Shown: piece by piece, positions 63,758-64,000 of the stretch
Numbering within the stretch: position 1 is the stretch's first letter
Layout: every line of letters begins with the position of its first letter
Assembly: GCA_009392275.1 (NCBI GenBank)
Contig: VFGV01000020.1
Span: 34,563 to 98,562, forward strand
Direction: 5' to 3'
From: SAR202 cluster bacterium
GTDB lineage: Bacteria; Chloroflexota; Dehalococcoidia; Lucifugimonadales; UBA2962
DNA: 64,000 nt
Made by a program: the position numbers and the translations under genes
The notes under the pieces: generated by a model
Database searches by the model: none
What the model was told of the DNA's origin: nothing
The model's input: only the letters and a program-made list of their open reading frames with translations

Positions 63758-64000
63758 TTTTTCTCAGCCTCATCATCTGGCTCTTCTTCGACCTCAGCAG
63801 CTGGCTCTTCTTCAGCCTCAGCAACTGGTGTTTCTTCAACCTCAGCAACTGGCTCTTCTTCAACCTCAGCAGATGGCTCTTCTTCAGCCTCAGCAACTGG
63901 TGTTTCTTCAACCTCAGCAACTGGCTCTTCTTCAACCTCAGCAGATGGCTCTTCTTCAGCCTCAGCAACTGGTGTTTCTTCAACCTCAGCAACTGGCTCT
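63754..64000 (-). CDS. C-terminal acidic-repeat region of the gene before rplN (probably rpsQ; continues past the window)
   Basis: The minus-strand frame comes in from the right edge and ends with TGA at 63754-63756, overlapping the rplN ATG. All 81 visible codons form acidic eight-residue units of the kind EEExPxAE or VEETPVAE, ending in EPDDEAEKK. The conserved operon order would put rpsQ (S17) immediately before rplN. The visible part would then be an acidic extension of S17, but no S17 core sequence is in view, so the identity is inferred. The underlying DNA repeat is listed separately. An alternative frame full of Leu-Arg-Lys repeats is a shadow. Confidence 0.6.
   Translation of the reverse strand, partial: EPVAEVEETPVAEAEEEPSAEVEEEPVAEVEETPVAEAEEEPSAEVEEEPVAEVEETPVAEAEEEPAAEVEEEPDDEAEKK
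63821..64000 (-). repeat. 72-bp-period coding repeat at the right edge
   Basis: Positions 63821-63892 and 63893-63964 are identical, and 63965-64000 begins a third identical copy, running out of the window. Each 72-base unit is built of three related 24-base sub-units encoding eight residues. The frame is kept. Confidence 0.97.

Noticed and set aside
63558-63992. Minus-strand frame rich in Leu-Leu-Arg-Leu-Lys-Lys repeats
   Set aside because: It is another frame of the acidic repeat region and runs into rplN. The frame that ends at the rplN ATGA overlap is the plausible one.

Overview
The window is AT-rich bacterial chromosome, densely packed on both strands. Several features point to a marine Chloroflexota lineage of the SAR202/Dehalococcoidia type: CaiB/BaiF CoA-transferases, luciferase-like monooxygenases, a deazaflavin-type nitroreductase, CocE and FAH hydrolases, several short-chain dehydrogenases, a FAS1 lipoprotein and frequent TTG starts. 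That placement is an inference from gene content; no 16S gene or other decisive marker is present.

Layout. 1-12.6 kb: end of queE, an FAH hydrolase, a CcdA-like membrane protein, a siroheme sulfite/nitrite reductase, a TPP enzyme, a lipoprotein with a dead M23-like domain, a fused double CaiB transferase, an MFS carrier and a SulP permease. 13-17 kb: NAD-dependent formate dehydrogenase, tRNA-Ala(GGC), two unrecognised genes and a Ddn-like protein. 17-28 kb: a probable light-response region (below). 28-39 kb: UbiB-like kinase, LLM oxidoreductase, SDR plus CocE hydrolase, kelch lipoprotein, fused double ABC exporter and a methyltransferase. 39-42 kb: a pteridine-reductase-like SDR with queD, queC and folE, a 7-deazaguanine/pterin operon whose queE partner lies at the left edge. 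42-50.7 kb: second LLM enzyme, OppF/OppD ATPases, SDR, CaiB, CinA, and an amidase with a small GatC-like partner. 50.7-64 kb: the spc/alpha ribosomal operon, all on the minus strand, read from the right edge to a strong terminator at about 50.7 kb.

The most interesting locus is 17-28 kb. The minus-strand gene at 18365-19282 encodes a cobalamin-binding module carrying the complete CarH photoreceptor signature (Trp-His, then Glu-His ten residues later, then DxHxxG). Its DNA-binding part is a C-terminal XRE helix-turn-helix, whereas CarH and LitR carry an N-terminal MerR domain. It is divergent from a zinc-ribbon gene and a tight operon of a DICT-domain protein, a photolyase, two overlapping small unknown proteins and two SDR-type proteins; a phytoene-desaturase-like gene lies nearby. 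TTGACA/TGTC inverted repeats lie in the divergent intergenic region and at a candidate promoter of the FAS1 lipoprotein gene. I read this as a B12-dependent light switch with an unusual architecture, controlling photorepair and carotenoid functions.

The ribosomal operon is also unusual. L13 carries ten 6-residue repeats and a SAP/Rho-N-like tail. The gene before rplN ends in an exact 72-bp-period acidic repeat. L5 has a basic N-terminal extension. rpsN is missing from its usual place between rplE and rpsH. A polytopic membrane protein gene sits between rpsK and rpsD.
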